DNA of 64,000 nt. It comes from Eggerthellaceae bacterium. GTDB lineage: Bacteria > Actinomycetota > Coriobacteriia > Coriobacteriales > Eggerthellaceae. The notes beneath the pieces were generated by a model. It was not told the origin of the DNA, did not search any database, and saw only the letters and a list, made by a program, of their open reading frames with translations. Location of the stretch: contig SUUI01000007.1 of NCBI GenBank assembly GCA_015062605.1, positions 1 to 64,000 of the forward strand, read 5' to 3'. The position numbers and the translations under genes were made by a program. This document shows, in pieces, positions 27,413-36,714 of the stretch; the stretch's first letter is position 1; every line of letters begins with the position of its first letter.

Positions 27413-28119
27413 CAGGCCTTGAGTTTTTCCAACGCCGACATACGGGCCTGTTCGGCAACGGCAGTGATCTCAGCGATTGCCGAAGCGGGATCTGAGGCCG
27501 CGCACACGGCATTGCCTGCTACGAGCACATCAGCCCCTCGGGCGCAAACGAGCGGTGCGGTCTTAACACCGATGCCGCCGTCAACCTCGATAAGCGGAGA
27601 GACACCCGCTTTGCGTGCTATAGCTACGACCTCGGCTACCTTGTCCTCGCTTCCTTCGATGTACGATTGCCCCGAGAATCCGGGCTCAACGCTCATGACA
27701 AGCACCATGTGCAAGCGTTCGATCACGTTCTCGATAACGGATACGGGAGTTTTCGGCTTGATGGCGACCGAAGGATATGCACCCAAATCAGCAATCAGCG
27801 AGATTGCCTTATCAAGCTCGCCGTTATCTGAAAGCGCCTCAGCATGAACAGTCACGATATCAGCCCCAGCATCGATGAACCAAGGAATCTGACGTAAGGG
27901 GTTATCGATCATCAGGTGCACGTCAAGCGGCATTCCCGACGTTTTCTTGAGCTGTTTGACCAAGGGAACGCCCATTGTGAGATTCGGAACGAAATGGCCG
28001 TCCATGACGTCGACGTGAACATAGCGTGCCCCACCGCATCGAAGCACATCGATATCATGTTGGAGATTCATGAAATCGGCCGATAGAATCGATGGTGCGA
28101 TCGCAATGGGAGAAAACAC
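27412..28119 (-). CDS. rpe: Ribulose-phosphate 3-epimerase
   Basis: Pentose phosphate pathway enzyme interconverting ribulose 5-phosphate and xylulose 5-phosphate. The 235 residues form a TIM barrel with APSILSADF, HVDVMDGHFVPNLTMG, DVHLMIDNP, MSVEPGFSGQ and EVDGGI, all catalytic or metal-binding RPE motifs. It is the first gene of the rpe-cysteine desulfurase-Nif3-zinc-ribbon unit and divergent from the MGMT-like gene. Confidence 0.97.
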   Translation of the reverse strand: MFSPIAIAPSILSADFMNLQHDIDVLRCGGARYVHVDVMDGHFVPNLTMGVPLVKQLKKTSGMPLDVHLMIDNPLRQIPWFIDAGADIVTVHAEALSDNGELDKAISLIADLGAYPSVAIKPKTPVSVIENVIERLHMVLVMSVEPGFSGQSYIEGSEDKVAEVVAIARKAGVSPLIEVDGGIGVKTAPLVCARGADVLVAGNAVCAASDPASAIAEITAVAEQARMSALEKLKA

Positions 28120-28241
28120 GGCTTCCTCTTTTCGAGCTAGATGATAGTCACTTCGTATTGTAGTCTACTTCGCACTCCCCCAGACTCAAAAATGAAGTAA
28201 GATGGTCTTTGTTAGCAGAAGCTAAACATCGCGGAGGGAAC
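28120..28241. promoter_or_regulatory. Divergent promoter region rpe / MGMT-like
   Basis: This 122-base gap must hold both start sites. A TACAAT (-10-like) lies on the minus strand at 28162-28157, and TAAGAT on the plus strand at 28198-28203. Neither has a convincing -35. Confidence 0.35.
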
Positions 28242-28736
28242 ATGGGACGTACGCTCACCTACTTCTCGTACAACAGCCGTGTTGGGCTCGTGACCATCGC
28301 AGCAAGCGACTCCGGAATCACGGCACTTGCGTTTGGCAATACGCCTATCGCTGATGCGAAATGCGCCCCATGCGCGCTTACCAACGAGGCCGCCACCCAA
28401 ATCCAAGAGTATTTTGCAGGAAAACGCCGCACTTTCGATTTGCCACTCGATGTGCACGGAAGCGCGTTCTCCGAGATGGTATGGAGGGCTATCCGAGACA
28501 TCCCCTACGGATCAACTATGACCGCTACGCAAATCGCAAAGACGATTGGAAAACCCGAATCGGTGCGCGCCGTCGGAAGCGCGGTATCCTCGGTGCCAAC
28601 GGAATTGCTCATACCCGTTCATCGCGTCGTCAACGCTCAAGGACGCCCCCGTGGAACCGGCAAGCAAGCTCGACAGCATCAGCATCTCGTTTCGTTTGAG
28701 CGTGCAAGAGCCTCAAATGGTTCCGAAAAACAATAG
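28242..28736 (+). CDS. MGMT-like protein lacking the catalytic cysteine
   Basis: Shares the fold and motifs of O6-alkylguanine-DNA alkyltransferases: SAFSEMVWRAIRDIPYG, the SVRAVGSA helix with the Arg109 finger that flips the damaged base, a winged-helix end, and Glu153. The active site that should read PCHRV is PVHRV: codon 126 (28617-28619) is GTT, Val. The usual Asn of the NP pair is also Val (118). It therefore cannot transfer the alkyl group to Cys. Alkyltransferase-like proteins (ATLs) also lack this Cys (usually Trp) and flag lesions for excision repair. That role is inference here. The ATG at 28242 follows GGAGGG closely; length is 164 residues. Confidence 0.85.
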   Translation: MGRTLTYFSYNSRVGLVTIAASDSGITALAFGNTPIADAKCAPCALTNEAATQIQEYFAGKRRTFDLPLDVHGSAFSEMVWRAIRDIPYGSTMTATQIAKTIGKPESVRAVGSAVSSVPTELLIPVHRVVNAQGRPRGTGKQARQHQHLVSFERARASNGSEKQ

Positions 28737-28756
28737 TATTCGATTGTCCGTATAGC

Positions 28757-29443
28757 TTATTGCTTGGTGATGCGGTCTTTCTTCGAACCCATCCGATTCT
28801 CCGTACCGCTTCTAAGCCTTTGGATGTTGCCCCTATGCGCCCAAATAGCCGTCGCAGCAGCCACGAGACAACAAAGCAAGTTCACCCAGCTCGGTGATGA
28901 GCCGGCCGGTGTTTGGATAACATACATGAAAAGCGAGACGAACGGGCATAGGACCGCAGCGGAAATCGAGCCAGCCGAAATATAGCGGGTTGTAAGCGCA
29001 ACGATGCCGAAAACAGCGATTTCAGCCAAACATCCCCAGATACCGAACACCATGAGCAGGCATCCTCCGGCAACAGCGATGCCCTTTCCACCCTTGAAAT
29101 GAAGCCAAGGATTGAACACATGGCCCCACATGCATGCGAGAAGAGAGATACCCAAAAGCATCGCTTCGATCTCCCATGAAGTTAGGCCCGCTCCACCCGC
29201 AACATACGAAGAAACGATTTTCGCAGCTAATCCGGACAAGACGCCTTTTACGAAGTCGAGAACGAAGACGACATAGCCGACCTTGCCGAGTACGCGAACC
29301 GCGTTCGTGGCGCCGATGTTGCCTGAACCATGCTCGCGCAAATCGACATGATAGAAGACGCGGGAAATCACAAGTCCCCACGAAATGGAACCCAAAAGAT
29401 ACGCCACGACGAAAACGATTATGCATGCAATAGGAAGCGACAT
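28757..29443 (-). CDS. plsY: Acyl-phosphate glycerol-3-phosphate acyltransferase
   Basis: Polytopic membrane enzyme that acylates glycerol-3-phosphate with the acyl-phosphate made by PlsX. The 228 residues show several hydrophobic helices and the conserved loops GSISWGLV, HGSGNIGATNAVRVLG and HVFNPWLHFKGGKGIAVAGG. The ATG at 29443 has GGGGAGG ten bases upstream. It is the last gene of the serC-ilvB-ilvN-DUF512-der-plsY series and converges with the MGMT-like gene. Confidence 0.96.
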   Translation of the reverse strand: MSLPIACIIVFVVAYLLGSISWGLVISRVFYHVDLREHGSGNIGATNAVRVLGKVGYVVFVLDFVKGVLSGLAAKIVSSYVAGGAGLTSWEIEAMLLGISLLACMWGHVFNPWLHFKGGKGIAVAGGCLLMVFGIWGCLAEIAVFGIVALTTRYISAGSISAAVLCPFVSLFMYVIQTPAGSSPSWVNLLCCLVAAATAIWAHRGNIQRLRSGTENRMGSKKDRITKQ

Positions 29444-29491
29444 AGCCTGCAATCCTCCCCTTACAACTCGCGAATGCGCCTCGCGCCCGCG

Positions 29492-30811
29492 TTAATCCTT
29501 CTTCTTAAATTTCATCGATATCGGAGTTCCTGTCAAATCGAAGCTCTTGCGAAGGCGGTTTTCGAGGAATCGGCGGTAATTGTCGGTTACGATGTCGGGG
29601 CGGTTGACGAAGAATGTGAAATGCGGCGGGCACGTCGATGTCTGTGTCACGTATTTCATGCGCAAAACGCGCTTGCCTTTAGTCACAGTGACACCGCTCT
29701 CCCTGACCTCGGTCAACCAAGCATTGAGCTTGCTTGTGGAGATCGTTCCAGAGAAATGCGCGTATGCCTCGTCGACCAGCTTCCAGATACGCTCGACGTT
29801 CTTGCCTGTCAGAGCCGAGATCGCCACCACAGGAGCATACCCGACGAACATGAGCCTATCATGTATGCGTTCGCGGATCTCTGCCTTCTTATCCGGACCC
29901 TCGATCAAATCCCACTTGTTGAGCACGATCACCATCGCGCATCCGCGTTCTGCTGCGAAGCTGGCGACGCGTTGGTCTTGGTCGGTCAATCCGAGAGTGG
30001 AGTCGATGACGAGTATCGCGACATCTGCGCGGTCTATGGCGCGCATGGCGCGGACGAACCCGTAATACTCGACATCTTCGTCAATCTGGCTCTTACGGCG
30101 AAGACCAGCCGTATCGACGATGGTATAGCGCGTGCCGTTATGCTCGACGAGCGTATCGATGGCATCGCGTGTCGTTCCAGCCACGTCGCTTACGATGCTG
30201 CGATCGTTATCGGTCATCTTGTTCGTAAGCGAGGATTTGCCAGCATTCGGACGACCGATGATGGCGATGTTAATGGAAGGTTCCTCGGGTTCGGGTTCCT
30301 GATCGAGCCCCAAACGGCGAAGATGCGCTACGACCTCGTCGAGCAGGTCCCCTGTGCCGTTGCCATGCGTTGCCGAGACGGGCCATGGATCGCCGAGACC
30401 AAGCTGATAGAACTCCCACATCTCGTCCTCTCGACCTGGCGTATCCATCTTGTTGACGACGAGCATGACAGGCTTTTCGCTCTTGCGAAGGATGCGGGCG
30501 ACCTCCTCGTCATCGGCATTGATGCCAGCTTTAGCATCAACGAGGAAAATGATGACGTCGGCCTCTTTGGTTGCCTCGAATGCCTGATTGCGGATGGAGC
30601 CCTGGAAGGCGTCATCGTCGCCCATCTCGATTCCGCCCGTATCGATGAGCCTGAAGCTCACGCCATTCCAGTCGGCATCATGGTATGAGCGGTCGCGCGT
30701 CACGCCGCGCATTTCATGCACGATGGCCTCATCAGCCTGCGCGATACGGTTCACAAGCGTCGACTTGCCAACATTCGGACGCCCAACAACTGCAATAATC
30801 GGTAATGACAT
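29492..30811 (-). CDS. der: Ribosome biogenesis GTPase Der
   Basis: Essential 50S-assembly GTPase with two tandem G domains. The 439 residues contain GRPNVGKSTL (G1 of domain 1, near residue 9), GRPNAGKSSL (G1 of domain 2, near residue 190), NKMDTPG and NKWDLIEG, and a C-terminal KH-like domain with a basic KFKKKD end. It starts 2 bases after the DUF512 gene stops, a pairing also seen in Firmicutes and other Coriobacteriia. Confidence 0.98.
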   Translation of the reverse strand: MSLPIIAVVGRPNVGKSTLVNRIAQADEAIVHEMRGVTRDRSYHDADWNGVSFRLIDTGGIEMGDDDAFQGSIRNQAFEATKEADVIIFLVDAKAGINADDEEVARILRKSEKPVMLVVNKMDTPGREDEMWEFYQLGLGDPWPVSATHGNGTGDLLDEVVAHLRRLGLDQEPEPEEPSINIAIIGRPNAGKSSLTNKMTDNDRSIVSDVAGTTRDAIDTLVEHNGTRYTIVDTAGLRRKSQIDEDVEYYGFVRAMRAIDRADVAILVIDSTLGLTDQDQRVASFAAERGCAMVIVLNKWDLIEGPDKKAEIRERIHDRLMFVGYAPVVAISALTGKNVERIWKLVDEAYAHFSGTISTSKLNAWLTEVRESGVTVTKGKRVLRMKYVTQTSTCPPHFTFFVNRPDIVTDNYRRFLENRLRKSFDLTGTPISMKFKKKD

Positions 30812-30813
30812 AT

Positions 30814-32220
30814 CTACTCCTGTGCGAAAAGACAGCAGGTCAATTCTTTAAGATAATCGGACGCGTTGCAGGATACCACAGCGATGCGGGCGCCTGCAGC
30901 GTTTTGCAAATCCTGCACAGCGAACCCATCGAGCGTAAGACCATCATCGTTGAAGACAACATTGGGAATCGCGAACATGCAATGCGGCTTTGAATCGGAT
31001 GACATTCTGGAAAGCACATCCTGTATCGCATGCACGATATCGCACCCGCACAAAAGCCCCGTCACATCGACGTTTCCCCCGAAATAGTCATTGCGTACAG
31101 CCAGCGGATGCAGACGCGCTCTCAGCGGGCTTTCGGCGACTAGCTGTGAGAAGTACGGTTCCATCGCGAACCCGGTCACGTAAAACAGATGCGTATCGGT
31201 GGCATCAAGCGCACTGAGGCAGTCTGCATATTCGCCCTTCTCGAAAGCTTCCGTCCAATCATCGACGAAAGTGCGAATAATGCCTACGCCGTCCTCGAAC
31301 ATGGAGAAATCACCGTAGAACGAAGCTTTCGGAAGATGCACAAGGATGTCCTCCTGATAGGCATTTCGGTAGAACTCATCCGCCGCGAAAGCCCATGCAT
31401 GGCCCCTCTCCTCCAAAGCCCTCATTTGGAAGGGCTCGAGCAATTCCAGTACTGCCAAGGCCGCATCCCTATCGTTGAAACTTGTGGTGAACTTCATCTG
31501 ATGGGATGTGTATCCTAAGGGAACGATGCACACATCCAAGATGCCCGGTCTATCGTATGCCCACGCAAGAGTCTCTTTAAGCACTTCCCCATCGTTTTCC
31601 CCAGGAAGAAGCACGATTTGAACGTGGAATTCGATACCGCACGACAAAAGGCGCTCAAGCGAATCGATGCCATGCTTGGCATGCTTTCCAATCAGACGCG
31701 CACGCACGCCATCATCGACCGCATGGAGCGACATCCTTAAGGGGGAAAGGCGCATATCCACGATGCGCTGCTCATCTTCGGGTGTCATATTCGTCAAGGT
31801 AACGAAGGTTCCGCTCAAAAAGCTCAATCGATAATCATCATCGCGCACATACAGCGAGTCCCGCATGCCGCGCGGCAATTGGTGCATGAAGCAGAACGTG
31901 CACGCGTTTCTACATTGACGCACGCCATCGAACACGACGCCTTCAAAGGAAAGCCCGAAGCCACTTCCCTCACCCCGCTCGAGCGTCACCTCGCCCGTAT
32001 CGCCATCGAGGTCGATATACCCTACCGAAATGACATCGTCGGCAGTATGCCAACGCCAATCGATGATATCGCGCAAAGGTTCGCCATCGACCGTCGTGAT
32101 GATGCAACCAGGCGTAAAGCCCGCATCGTCCGCGGGAGATAAGGGCTCCACATCGACGATAAGCGCACCGAAGTCATGCTTCGCCGTACGTGCAGAATCG
32201 ATTGTGGGATAGATTGCCAT
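30814..32220 (-). CDS. DUF512 radical SAM-type Fe-S protein
   Basis: A 468-residue protein with an N-terminal PDZ-like domain (about 18-60, VEPLSPADDAGFTPG), then CRNACTFCF (Cys103, Cys107, Cys110), the CxxxCxxC motif of radical SAM enzymes, and the C-terminal DUF512 domain. The reaction is unknown; homologues are described only as Fe-S oxidoreductases. Its position directly before der and after ilvN suggests housekeeping rather than accessory function, but nothing in the sequence identifies the substrate. Confidence 0.85.
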   Translation of the reverse strand: MAIYPTIDSARTAKHDFGALIVDVEPLSPADDAGFTPGCIITTVDGEPLRDIIDWRWHTADDVISVGYIDLDGDTGEVTLERGEGSGFGLSFEGVVFDGVRQCRNACTFCFMHQLPRGMRDSLYVRDDDYRLSFLSGTFVTLTNMTPEDEQRIVDMRLSPLRMSLHAVDDGVRARLIGKHAKHGIDSLERLLSCGIEFHVQIVLLPGENDGEVLKETLAWAYDRPGILDVCIVPLGYTSHQMKFTTSFNDRDAALAVLELLEPFQMRALEERGHAWAFAADEFYRNAYQEDILVHLPKASFYGDFSMFEDGVGIIRTFVDDWTEAFEKGEYADCLSALDATDTHLFYVTGFAMEPYFSQLVAESPLRARLHPLAVRNDYFGGNVDVTGLLCGCDIVHAIQDVLSRMSSDSKPHCMFAIPNVVFNDDGLTLDGFAVQDLQNAAGARIAVVSCNASDYLKELTCCLFAQE

Positions 32221-32265
32221 GATGGGATGCCTTACGCGAAAGCGGCAACAAGCCGCATCGTGGGA

Positions 32266-32745
32266 CTACACTGGATTCCGTGCTGTTGCAACGCGACCCG
32301 AACGGACGACCTCGACGATGCCGTAGGCATCGAGCAGGCCTTGCAGGCGCTCGAGCGTCGCCGCATCGCCCACCGCTTCGATAGTCAGGCGCTTCTTGCC
32401 CACATCGACGATGGAAGCATTGAATACAGATGTGATCTGGGTGATCTCGGCAAGCTTATCGGGCTCGGCATTGATCTTGAACAACACGAGCTCATGCTCG
32501 ATGGGATCCTTCTTCGTAAGGTCGGTCACCGTCAGCACGCTCACGAGCTTGTTAAGCTGCTTGGTGATCTGCTCGTAAGAGATGTTGTCGGCTTCAACGA
32601 CCGCAACCAGGCACGACCACGCGGGGTCCTGCGTCGGACCGACAGAAAGCGATTCAATGTTGAATCCACGACGCGAGATGAGTCCGGTGATGCGTTGCAG
32701 CACGCCCGGCTTGTTCTCAACGCGGGCGGAAAGAACGTGTCTCAT
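32266..32745 (-). CDS. ilvN: Acetolactate synthase small subunit
   Basis: Regulatory subunit carrying valine feedback control of acetolactate synthase. The 159 residues begin MRHVLSARVENKPGVLQRITGL, the ACT domain with its ligand-binding loop, followed by the VSVLTVTDLTKKDPIEHEL linker and a second ACT-like half. It starts 3 bases after ilvB, ensuring matched expression with the catalytic subunit. Confidence 0.97.
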   Translation of the reverse strand: MRHVLSARVENKPGVLQRITGLISRRGFNIESLSVGPTQDPAWSCLVAVVEADNISYEQITKQLNKLVSVLTVTDLTKKDPIEHELVLFKINAEPDKLAEITQITSVFNASIVDVGKKRLTIEAVGDAATLERLQGLLDAYGIVEVVRSGRVATARNPV

Positions 32746-32748
32746 CGC

Positions 32749-34527
32749 TTATGCCTCCCCTTCGCCATCCGCGGTCAAAGCCGTATCGAGCACACCGAGC
32801 GCCTCATCAAGGCACGCACCGGGCACCACCATGGGATACACGTTGTGGTCGCGGACCACCATCACATCGAGCAAGGCAGGGCCCTTGCATGCGAGCAAAT
32901 CGTCAAGTGCCTCATCGAGATCGTCGGGGTCTGCCACGCGTGCGGCTTGCCAGCCGTAAGCCTCGGCAAGCTTCACGAAATCGGGAACCGCATCGAGCTT
33001 GGTTGCGATGTAGCGCCCTCCGCAGAACAGCTCCTGCTGTTGGCGCACCATGCCAAGGCTCCGATTATCGAGGATTAGCACTTTGACCTGGGTATTATTG
33101 GCAATCGCAGTCGCCATCTCCTGTTCGCACATCTGGAAGGAGCCGTCACCGGCGATGCAGACGATTTGCTTATCGGGACGGCCGAGCGCCGCACCGATAG
33201 CCGCAGGGAACCCAAAGCCCATGGTGCCTAGACCACCACTCGTGATGAAGGAACGCGGCACATCGCGCTCGATAAGCTGTGCGGCCCACATCTGGTGTTG
33301 GCCAACCTCGGTGGTAACGATGCTTGCGAGCGGGTCAAGCCGCTGCGAGAGCTTCGCGCACACGAGTTCGGGCGACAACCCGCCTTCGAGAGCCGTGGTA
33401 CCCCGCTCGAAGGGATACCGCGCCTTAAGCTGCCTCAAATGTTCAAGCCATGCACCCGTGTCAAGAGCAATCTCCTCCTTTTCGAGGCGCTCGATGAGTG
33501 CTGCAAGCACGATGCGCACATCGCCGACGATGGGTACGTCTACGGGGATGACCTTGCCGATTTCAGCGGGATCGATATCGATATGGATGATGCGGGCATC
33601 TTTCGCGAAGCACTCGGGTTTGCCTGTCACGCGGTCGCTGAAACGCGTTCCGCATGCCAAAAGCACATCGGCTTCGCACAAGGCCTGATTCGCGAACTTC
33701 GAGCCGTGCATGCCAGCAAAGCCAAAGCACAATGAATCGTCTTCGGGTAAGGCGCCCTTGCCCATCAAAGTGGTCACCACAGGGGCGTTGAGCGCGTGCG
33801 CAAGATCATGCAGCTCTGCACGCGCGCCAGATGAGACGATACCGCCTCCAGCCAAGATGACCGGCCGGCTTGCACCCGAAAGCATCGCGACAGCCTGCTT
33901 TATCTGCCGCGCATTGCCTTTGTACGTGGGTTTGTACGAAGGAAGATCGATATGCGAAGGATACGAAAACTCCAGCGTCTGCGCCGCCACATCACTCGGG
34001 ATGTCAATCAGCACGGGACCCGGACGGCCCGTGCGCGCGATATGGAAGGCTGCGCGGAAGGTCTCAGGCAGCAATGCCGCCGATTTCACGAGGAAGCTAT
34101 GCTTGACCACAGGCATCGACATGCCCATGATGTCGGATTCCTGGAAAGCATCCGTACCGATCATCGTAGTCGGCACCTGTCCCGTCACGATGACGAGCGG
34201 CACGCTATCCATGTAAGCCGTTGCGATGCCGGTGACCGTGTTCGATGCACCAGGACCGCTTGTGACCAAAACCACGCCCACCTTGCCGGTTGCACGCGCA
34301 TAGCCATCGGCCTCATGCACGGCACCCTGCTCATGACGTGCGGTGATGTGCGTAATCGGCGATGCATACAACGCATCGTAGATCGCAAGCACCGATCCAC
34401 CAGGGTAGCCGAATACCAGCTCGACACCCTCCGCCTCAAGCGATGCGATGACCGCCTGCGCTCCAGTCAGGAGCGGAGCTGGTTCGCGCAGGCGCGATTG
34501 TCTGTTATGTGCACGTGATTGCGTCAT
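32749..34527 (-). CDS. ilvB: Acetolactate synthase large subunit
   Basis: Thiamine-diphosphate enzyme catalysing the first common step of valine, leucine and isoleucine synthesis. The 592 residues show FGYPGGSVLAIYDAL and the catalytic Glu in RHEQGAVHEADGYAR, the FAD/quinone-oxidase-type middle domain, and the C-terminal TPP motif GDGSFQM...NNTQVKVLILDN. The first 20 residues are unconserved; the ATG has GAAGGAA nine bases upstream. It lies 38 bases after serC, linking serine and branched-chain amino acid synthesis. No attenuator peptide or T-box is visible. Confidence 0.97.
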   Translation of the reverse strand: MTQSRAHNRQSRLREPAPLLTGAQAVIASLEAEGVELVFGYPGGSVLAIYDALYASPITHITARHEQGAVHEADGYARATGKVGVVLVTSGPGASNTVTGIATAYMDSVPLVIVTGQVPTTMIGTDAFQESDIMGMSMPVVKHSFLVKSAALLPETFRAAFHIARTGRPGPVLIDIPSDVAAQTLEFSYPSHIDLPSYKPTYKGNARQIKQAVAMLSGASRPVILAGGGIVSSGARAELHDLAHALNAPVVTTLMGKGALPEDDSLCFGFAGMHGSKFANQALCEADVLLACGTRFSDRVTGKPECFAKDARIIHIDIDPAEIGKVIPVDVPIVGDVRIVLAALIERLEKEEIALDTGAWLEHLRQLKARYPFERGTTALEGGLSPELVCAKLSQRLDPLASIVTTEVGQHQMWAAQLIERDVPRSFITSGGLGTMGFGFPAAIGAALGRPDKQIVCIAGDGSFQMCEQEMATAIANNTQVKVLILDNRSLGMVRQQQELFCGGRYIATKLDAVPDFVKLAEAYGWQAARVADPDDLDEALDDLLACKGPALLDVMVVRDHNVYPMVVPGACLDEALGVLDTALTADGEGEA

Positions 34528-34565
34528 GGGGTCGTGTTCCTTCGGATGGACGGGCCTGTACAGTC

Positions 34566-35648
34566 TTATGCGTGCTTCTTCTCGAAATCCTCCATGAATT
34601 CGACGAGCTTCTCAACACCCGCGCGAGGCATGGCATTGTAGATGCTTGCACGCATGCCGCCTACGCTGCGATGGCCCTTGAGGTTCTCCATGCCGGCTGC
34701 CTTCGCTGCCGCGATGAACTCGGCATCGAGCTCGGCCGAACCTGTGACAAACGGGATGTTCATGATGGAGCGGTCCTTCGGGTCGACCGTGGACTTGAAC
34801 AGCTTGCTGGAATCGAGGAAATCGTACAGAAGGTTCGCCTTCGAGACGTTGCGCTCCCGCATCGCTTCCAGACCACCCTGGGCCTTCAGCCACTTGAAGA
34901 CCTTGCCGCAGATGTAAATCGTGTAGCACGGCGGCGTGTTGTACATGCTGTTGTTCTTGGTGTAGGTGTCATAACGCAGCATGATCGGCGTCGGGAACAA
35001 AAGATCCTCGCGCACCAGATCCTTGCGGATGATGACGATGGCCATACCTGCAGGGCCAACGTTCTTCTGCACACCGCCATAGATGACGCCGTACTTCTCC
35101 ACGTCAACGGGCTCGGAGAGGAAGCACGAGGAAACATCGGCAACGAGCGGCTTTCCATTCGTATCGGGAAGCTCATGATAGAGCGTTCCGTAGATGGTCT
35201 CGTTCTGGCAGATGTACACATAATCGGCATCATCAGATACCTTGATGGAATGGACATCGGGCACATAGCTGAAGGTCTTATCCTCGCTTGACGCAAGCAG
35301 GTTCGCCTTACCGAAAAGCTGCGCCTCCTTATAGGCCTTCTTAGACCACGAGCCGCTCACGATGTAGTCGGCAACCTTGTTCTGCATAAGGTTCATCGGG
35401 ATCATAGCGAACTGCGTCGTCGCACCACCCTGGATGAACAGTACGTGGTAGTTCTCGGGGATGCCCATGAGATCGCGGATATCCGCTTGGGCCTCATTGA
35501 TAATCGTATCGAACGCCGCCGAGCGATGGCTCATCTCCATAACGGACATACCGCATCCGCGGTAATCGAGCATTTCCTCGGCAGCCTCAGCGAGGACTTC
35601 CTCGGGAAGGACCGCGGGACCAGCGGAAAAGTTGTAGATACGGGTCAT
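34566..35648 (-). CDS. serC: Phosphoserine aminotransferase
   Basis: PLP enzyme converting 3-phosphohydroxypyruvate to phosphoserine. The 360 residues begin MTRIYNFSAGPAVLPEEVL and contain the MSHRSAAF phosphate-binding loop, the ADVSSCFLSEPVDV cofactor region and GGVQKNVGPAG with the PLP lysine, plus GHRSVGGMRASIYNA. AGGAG precedes the ATG at 35648. It starts the serC-ilvB-ilvN group. serA and serB are not in the window. The 150 bases upstream hold no clear promoter. Confidence 0.97.
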   Translation of the reverse strand: MTRIYNFSAGPAVLPEEVLAEAAEEMLDYRGCGMSVMEMSHRSAAFDTIINEAQADIRDLMGIPENYHVLFIQGGATTQFAMIPMNLMQNKVADYIVSGSWSKKAYKEAQLFGKANLLASSEDKTFSYVPDVHSIKVSDDADYVYICQNETIYGTLYHELPDTNGKPLVADVSSCFLSEPVDVEKYGVIYGGVQKNVGPAGMAIVIIRKDLVREDLLFPTPIMLRYDTYTKNNSMYNTPPCYTIYICGKVFKWLKAQGGLEAMRERNVSKANLLYDFLDSSKLFKSTVDPKDRSIMNIPFVTGSAELDAEFIAAAKAAGMENLKGHRSVGGMRASIYNAMPRAGVEKLVEFMEDFEKKHA

Positions 35649-35798
35649 GTGAACTCCTAACATCTTCGATTTATCGCCGCACCTTCATTGTGCAAGCATA
35701 TTTGTCCAAAGCTTAATGATAGCGCTTTTCACGCATTACAGATAGTTTTTCGGGACATCAGGTTGCCTGGAAACGGCAAGGATACGAGACAAAACGCC

Positions 35799-36686
35799 TT
35801 ATTTTGCGCAACGGGCTACCAAAATACGCGGCCTTTCAGTAAGGTCGTATGCGATGCGCACATCGGAGAAGCCCTTCTCATAGGCAAGCTGTGAAGCCTC
35901 ATCGAGGCTTTCTTCGAATAGTTCGACGGCAAGCACGCCTTGAGGCTTCAAATATGCCCATGCCTGATCGAGGAGGGTGCGGAAAGCATCAAGGCCATCG
36001 GCTCCCCCATCAAGCGCAAGGTGCGGTTCGAAGCCTGCAACCTCATGCGGTATCGTGTCGATAAGGGATGTCGGAATATACGGCGGATTGCTTATGATTG
36101 CATCCATCTCTCCGATAAGCGCCTCGTCAAGCCCAGAAAGCATATCGCTTTCGATCACGGTAACGCGATTATCAACACCGCACCTAATCGCATTCTTCTC
36201 GCATAGTGCGAGCGCCTCAGGCGCGATGTCTAGCGCATAGAGATGGGTATCTGATCGCTCTGAAGCAATTGAACAAGCGATGCATCCGCTGCCCGTACCG
36301 ACATCGACGATACGAAGAACCGCTCCCTCTTCTTCGTCTGGTAGGTTCGTCATGAGCTCGCTCACAAGCACCTCGGTCTCGGGACGCGGGATCAAGACTC
36401 CTCGAGCTACCTCGATTGAGAGGAAGCGGAAGCCAACCTCTCCGATGATGTATTGTAAGGGCTCCCCTCCTGCGCGCCTCTTCACATAGTCGCGCAAGCG
36501 GTCACGCTCCTCCAAGCTGAGAGGCCGATCGAGGTTGGTATACAGCTCGATGCGGGATAAGCCGCAGGCATGTGCGATGAGCTTCTGAGTCGAAACGCGT
36601 GGATTCTCATCGCCCTTCCGCTCTAAATACCCCATCGTCCAATCAAGGGCTGCCTTGATCGTCCATATGTCATTCGATTGCGCCAT
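35799..36686 (-). CDS. prmC: Release factor glutamine methyltransferase
   Basis: Methylates the glutamine of the GGQ motif in RF1 and RF2. The 295 residues have an N-terminal helical domain, the RPETEVLV motif, the DVGTGSGCIACSIA SAM loop and the SNPPYIPTS catalytic motif. The chosen start MAQSNDIW has a weak ribosome site; longer starts run back into prfA. It follows prfA, its substrate gene, by 28 bases, the classical arrangement. Confidence 0.95.
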   Translation of the reverse strand: MAQSNDIWTIKAALDWTMGYLERKGDENPRVSTQKLIAHACGLSRIELYTNLDRPLSLEERDRLRDYVKRRAGGEPLQYIIGEVGFRFLSIEVARGVLIPRPETEVLVSELMTNLPDEEEGAVLRIVDVGTGSGCIACSIASERSDTHLYALDIAPEALALCEKNAIRCGVDNRVTVIESDMLSGLDEALIGEMDAIISNPPYIPTSLIDTIPHEVAGFEPHLALDGGADGLDAFRTLLDQAWAYLKPQGVLAVELFEESLDEASQLAYEKGFSDVRIAYDLTERPRILVARCAK

Positions 36687-36714
36687 AAGCGAATGCGAGA
36701 CCCCACCTGCGCTC

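Noticed and set aside
28737-28756. Terminator between the convergent MGMT-like gene and plsY
   Set aside because: Only 20 bases and no inverted repeat; transcripts must end inside a gene or by another mechanism.
35649-35798. Promoter for serC in the 150-base gap
   Set aside because: Several partial boxes (TTGGAC, TATCAT, GATAAA) are present but none pair at acceptable spacing.
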